Assembly: GCA_021772705.1 (NCBI GenBank)
Contig: JAJFLN010000444.1
Coordinates: 1 to 6,749 of the forward strand
DNA length: 6,749 bases
Direction of reading: 5' to 3'
Source of the DNA: Candidatus Cloacimonadota bacterium
GTDB taxonomy: Bacteria; Muiribacteriota; UBA6191; JACPRK01
Shown: one piece after another, positions 5,103 to 6,749 of the stretch
Layout of the letters: each line of letters opens with the position of its first letter
How positions within the stretch are numbered: position 1 is the stretch's first letter
Notes under the pieces: generated by a model
Database searches by the model: none
What the model was told of the DNA's origin: nothing
Seen by the model: only the letters and a program-made list of their open reading frames with translations
Program-made: the position numbers and the translations under genes

Positions 5103-6581
5103 ATGAGAGTCCAGCGAGCCGTCGTCAGCCTGATATTCGCCGTGGTCTTCGTTCTGGCCACACCGAGGCCGGGGCTGCCGTTCACCTTCCGGAGTCCGAA
5201 CATCGACATCAAGCTCGTGTTCCAGGCTATCGCCCGGGAGGCCAAGATCAACATCATCCTCGACAAGAGCGTCAGGGGAGCCATTCCTCTGGATCTGAAC
5301 AACGTGGACGCCCTCGAGGCGATGAAGGTCATCGCCAAGGTGAACAAGCTCCAGGTCCGCCAGGTCCAGGCCGGTGGCAATCGCGACACCTACGTCGTCG
5401 CCGCCCCCAACATCATCGAGGAAGGCTTCGACAACGCCAACTCCGAGACCGTCAGCCTTCGTTATGCCAAGGCCGAGGAGATGGCCGGTATCCTCACCAA
5501 GGGACTGGGCAAGTCCGCCAAGGTGAGCGTCGAGGTCGACGCCCGGACCAACTCCCTGGTCATCAATGGCACCAAGGAGGTCACGGACAAGGTCTTCGGC
5601 CTCATCCAGAAGCTGGACCGGCCCGTGCCGCAGGTCATCATCGACAGCAAGGTCGTTCAGGTCCAGACCAACTACGCCAAGAACCTGGGGTTCACCTGGG
5701 ACTTCGGAACCGATTCTTCCGGCGCCGGCAGAGCCGACGGCGTGAACCCGCAGAGCCTCGGCAGTGGAAACCTGTTCGCCATCACCGAGTTCCAGCGCAA
5801 GCAGTTCAACTCCAACCTATACGAGGGCGGGGCCACCGGTTCTCCCTTCTTCAGCTTTGGAGACTTCTACCGGGGTAACGTGTTCTTCGACGCCGCGTTC
5901 CAGGCCCTGGAGACTTCCTCCATAAGCCGGACGCTGGCCAGTCCGCGAGTGCTGGCCATCAACGGCGCCAAGGCTGAGCTGAGAATCGGTGACAAGGTCA
6001 TCTTCTCCGGTGGTCCATCCCAGCCTCCTGAGGAACGGGACACGGGTACGAACCAGGACATCACCCCCCGGATCAACAAGGACGGTTTCATCACCATGGA
6101 GATCGAGGTCACTCAGTCGAGTGTCTCGAGCTTCACCGCCGGCTTCCCGACGATCAATCAGATCCGGTCCAAGACAACGGTCCAGGTCCGGGACAGCGAG
6201 GAAGTCCTGGTCGGTGGCCTGGTGTCGGAGTCGAGTACCAGCGCCGACACCAAGATCCCCTTCCTGGCTGATATCCCCCTGATCAAGCACTTCTTCACCC
6301 TCAAGAGCAACAACCCCCAGAGCCGCGAACTGGTCATCCTCATCACCCCGAGAGTGGTGAAGCAGCAGGTTCCCCAGGGCGATGGCGAAGGCGAGGTCTC
6401 ACCGGGCTTCCCCTTGCCTCCAGGTCCGGCGATTCCGGAGGGCGGAGGTTTCGACCCAAGCCTGGATGATCTCCTGGGAGGCGATGGAGGCAAGTTCTCC
6501 GGAGGTGGCAAGACCGGCGGGAGCGATGATCTGCTAGGCGACGACCTCCTGGGTGGAGACGACCTGGGCGCCGACTTCTAG
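5103..6581 (+). CDS. pilQ: Type IV pilus outer-membrane secretin PilQ (compact form)
   Basis: PilQ forms the gated outer-membrane ring through which the pilus emerges. The 492 residues start with a hydrophobic export signal (7-19) whose cleavage site is unclear. An N0/STN domain follows (about 26-100, with FRSPNIDIKLVFQAIAREAKINIILD), then an N1 domain (about 114-175, SLRYAKAEEMAGIL and ARTNSLVINGT). The secretin domain covers about 177-418, with LASPRVLAINGAKAELRIGD (278-297), EVLVGGLVSES (367-377), IPFLADIPLIKHFF (385-398) and ELVILITPRVV (409-419). The AMIN peptidoglycan-binding domains at the N terminus of many PilQ proteins are absent, which explains the short length. A Gly/Pro/Asp-rich tail of about 70 residues (422-492) ends with repeated DDLLGG-like motifs. 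Position after pilMNOP favours PilQ over a type II or III secretin. It stands alone after a 524-bp gap. Confidence 0.95.
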   Translation: MRVQRAVVSLIFAVVFVLATPRPGLPFTFRSPNIDIKLVFQAIAREAKINIILDKSVRGAIPLDLNNVDALEAMKVIAKVNKLQVRQVQAGGNRDTYVVAAPNIIEEGFDNANSETVSLRYAKAEEMAGILTKGLGKSAKVSVEVDARTNSLVINGTKEVTDKVFGLIQKLDRPVPQVIIDSKVVQVQTNYAKNLGFTWDFGTDSSGAGRADGVNPQSLGSGNLFAITEFQRKQFNSNLYEGGATGSPFFSFGDFYRGNVFFDAAFQALETSSISRTLASPRVLAINGAKAELRIGDKVIFSGGPSQPPEERDTGTNQDITPRINKDGFITMEIEVTQSSVSSFTAGFPTINQIRSKTTVQVRDSEEVLVGGLVSESSTSADTKIPFLADIPLIKHFFTLKSNNPQSRELVILITPRVVKQQVPQGDGEGEVSPGFPLPPGPAIPEGGGFDPSLDDLLGGDGGKFSGGGKTGGSDDLLGDDLLGGDDLGADF

Positions 6582-6583
6582 CA

Positions 6584-6711
6584 AGTTTCCGTCCGGAAAC
6601 CCGTTCGGCCCACTATGGATGCCCGCATCCAGGACGACTGAATGGCCGAGTTTTCCCGATCCGTTCGTCCTACTATGGATGCCCGCATCCAAGACGACTG
6701 AATGGCCGAGT
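6584..6711 (-). repeat. Right arm of the 128-bp inverted repeat
   Basis: This is the reverse complement of 1-128 with four mismatches, and it begins 2 bases after the pilQ stop codon. Its inner end is the same 16-bp palindrome found at the left arm. The tight fit to the pilQ stop means it forms the whole 3' untranslated region of the pil message. Confidence 0.92.
6585..6600 (+). terminator. Hairpin directly after pilQ
   Basis: GTTTCCG-TC-CGGAAAC is a perfect 7-bp inverted repeat starting 3 bases after the stop codon. In RNA it forms a 6-bp stem with a GTCC loop. Further hairpins from the 60-bp repeats follow (6617-6630 and 6677-6690). No T run follows this stem; the first is TTTT at 6651-6654. 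Together these may end or protect the transcript, but a standard intrinsic terminator is not demonstrated. Confidence 0.4.
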
Positions 6712-6720
6712 TTTCCCGAT
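6601..6720 (-). repeat. Right tandem array of the 60-bp repeat (2 units, inverted)
   Basis: Bases 6601-6660 and 6661-6720 are direct copies differing at three positions (6608/6668, 6611/6671, 6632/6692). They are in the opposite orientation to the left array. Each keeps the perfect inner stem GGATGC-CC-GCATCC (6617-6630 and 6677-6690). The outer stem is kept with one mismatch in each copy. The near-identity of all four units suggests recent spread or gene-conversion-like exchange. Confidence 0.93.
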
Positions 6721-6749
6721 CCGTTCGTCCTGAGCCTGTCGAAGGATGA
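6721..6749. repeat. Partial palindrome of the CCTGAGCCTGTCGAAGG type, cut by the window end
   Basis: A third CCGTTCGTCCT follows the array, but it continues as GAGCCTGTCGAAGGATGA instead of the 60-bp unit. TCGTCCT (6725-6731) pairs with AGGATGA (6743-6749) allowing one G-U pair. The pattern resembles a palindromic intergenic repeat seen in many bacterial genomes (recollection of the motif, not a database result). The palindrome would need about four more bases past the window to close. Confidence 0.6.

Noticed and set aside
6601..6720. Integron attC (59-base element) sites
   Set aside because: The length and hairpin are suggestive, but the GTTRRRY/RYYYAAC core sites are not seen and there is no integrase or cassette structure.
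1..6749. Composite transposon carrying the pil genes
   Set aside because: No transposase, no visible target-site duplication, and the cargo is a core envelope operon; the repeat arms are better explained as intergenic repeats for now.

Overview
This 6.7 kb window from a GC-rich diderm bacterium holds the type IV pilus alignment and secretin operon pilM-pilN-pilO-pilP-pilQ. It is preceded by a SpoIID/LytB-type peptidoglycan glycosidase gene. All six genes lie on the plus strand, each is intact, and codon third positions are strongly G/C. The taxon cannot be fixed from the sequence. The compact PilQ without AMIN domains, the PilP without a lipidation cysteine, and the SpoIID-family protein in an outer-membrane bacterium would suit an uncultured lineage such as Acidobacteriota or a deltaproteobacteria-like group, but this is inference only.

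Layout. 1-128: two tandem copies of a hairpin-bearing 60-bp repeat, ending in a small palindrome. 185-1453: secreted SpoIID/LytB protein (GTG start). 1454-1626: structured leader with a hairpin, a TATAAT box, a 9-bp direct repeat and a G/C-rich stem. 1627-4578: pilM, pilN, pilO and pilP, closely spaced (18-49 bp), with a strong hairpin between pilM and pilN. 4579-5102: a 524-bp gene-free gap containing a 124-bp palindromic element, unusual between pilP and pilQ. 5103-6581: pilQ. 6584-6720: the same palindrome and 60-bp repeats in the opposite orientation. 6721-6749: half of a different palindrome that shares an arm with the 60-bp unit.

How the genes work together (family knowledge). PilM is an actin-like cytoplasmic protein that binds the N-terminal tail of PilN. 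PilN and PilO form an inner-membrane heterodimer with periplasmic domains. PilP links that platform to the secretin PilQ, through which the pilus leaves the cell. A SpoIID-type enzyme could trim peptidoglycan where this envelope-spanning machine is installed, but that link rests only on gene order.

The least ordinary features are non-coding. Inverted copies (124 of 128 bases matching) of a tandem 60-bp hairpin repeat bracket the whole six-gene block, and a second, unrelated palindromic element separates pilP from pilQ. No transposase, CRISPR array, tRNA or rRNA gene was seen. The protein families are known, so I do not see a wholly new system. The repeats and several protein-level departures (PilM phosphate-2 motif, PilP without lipobox, PilQ tail) are the points worth checking.
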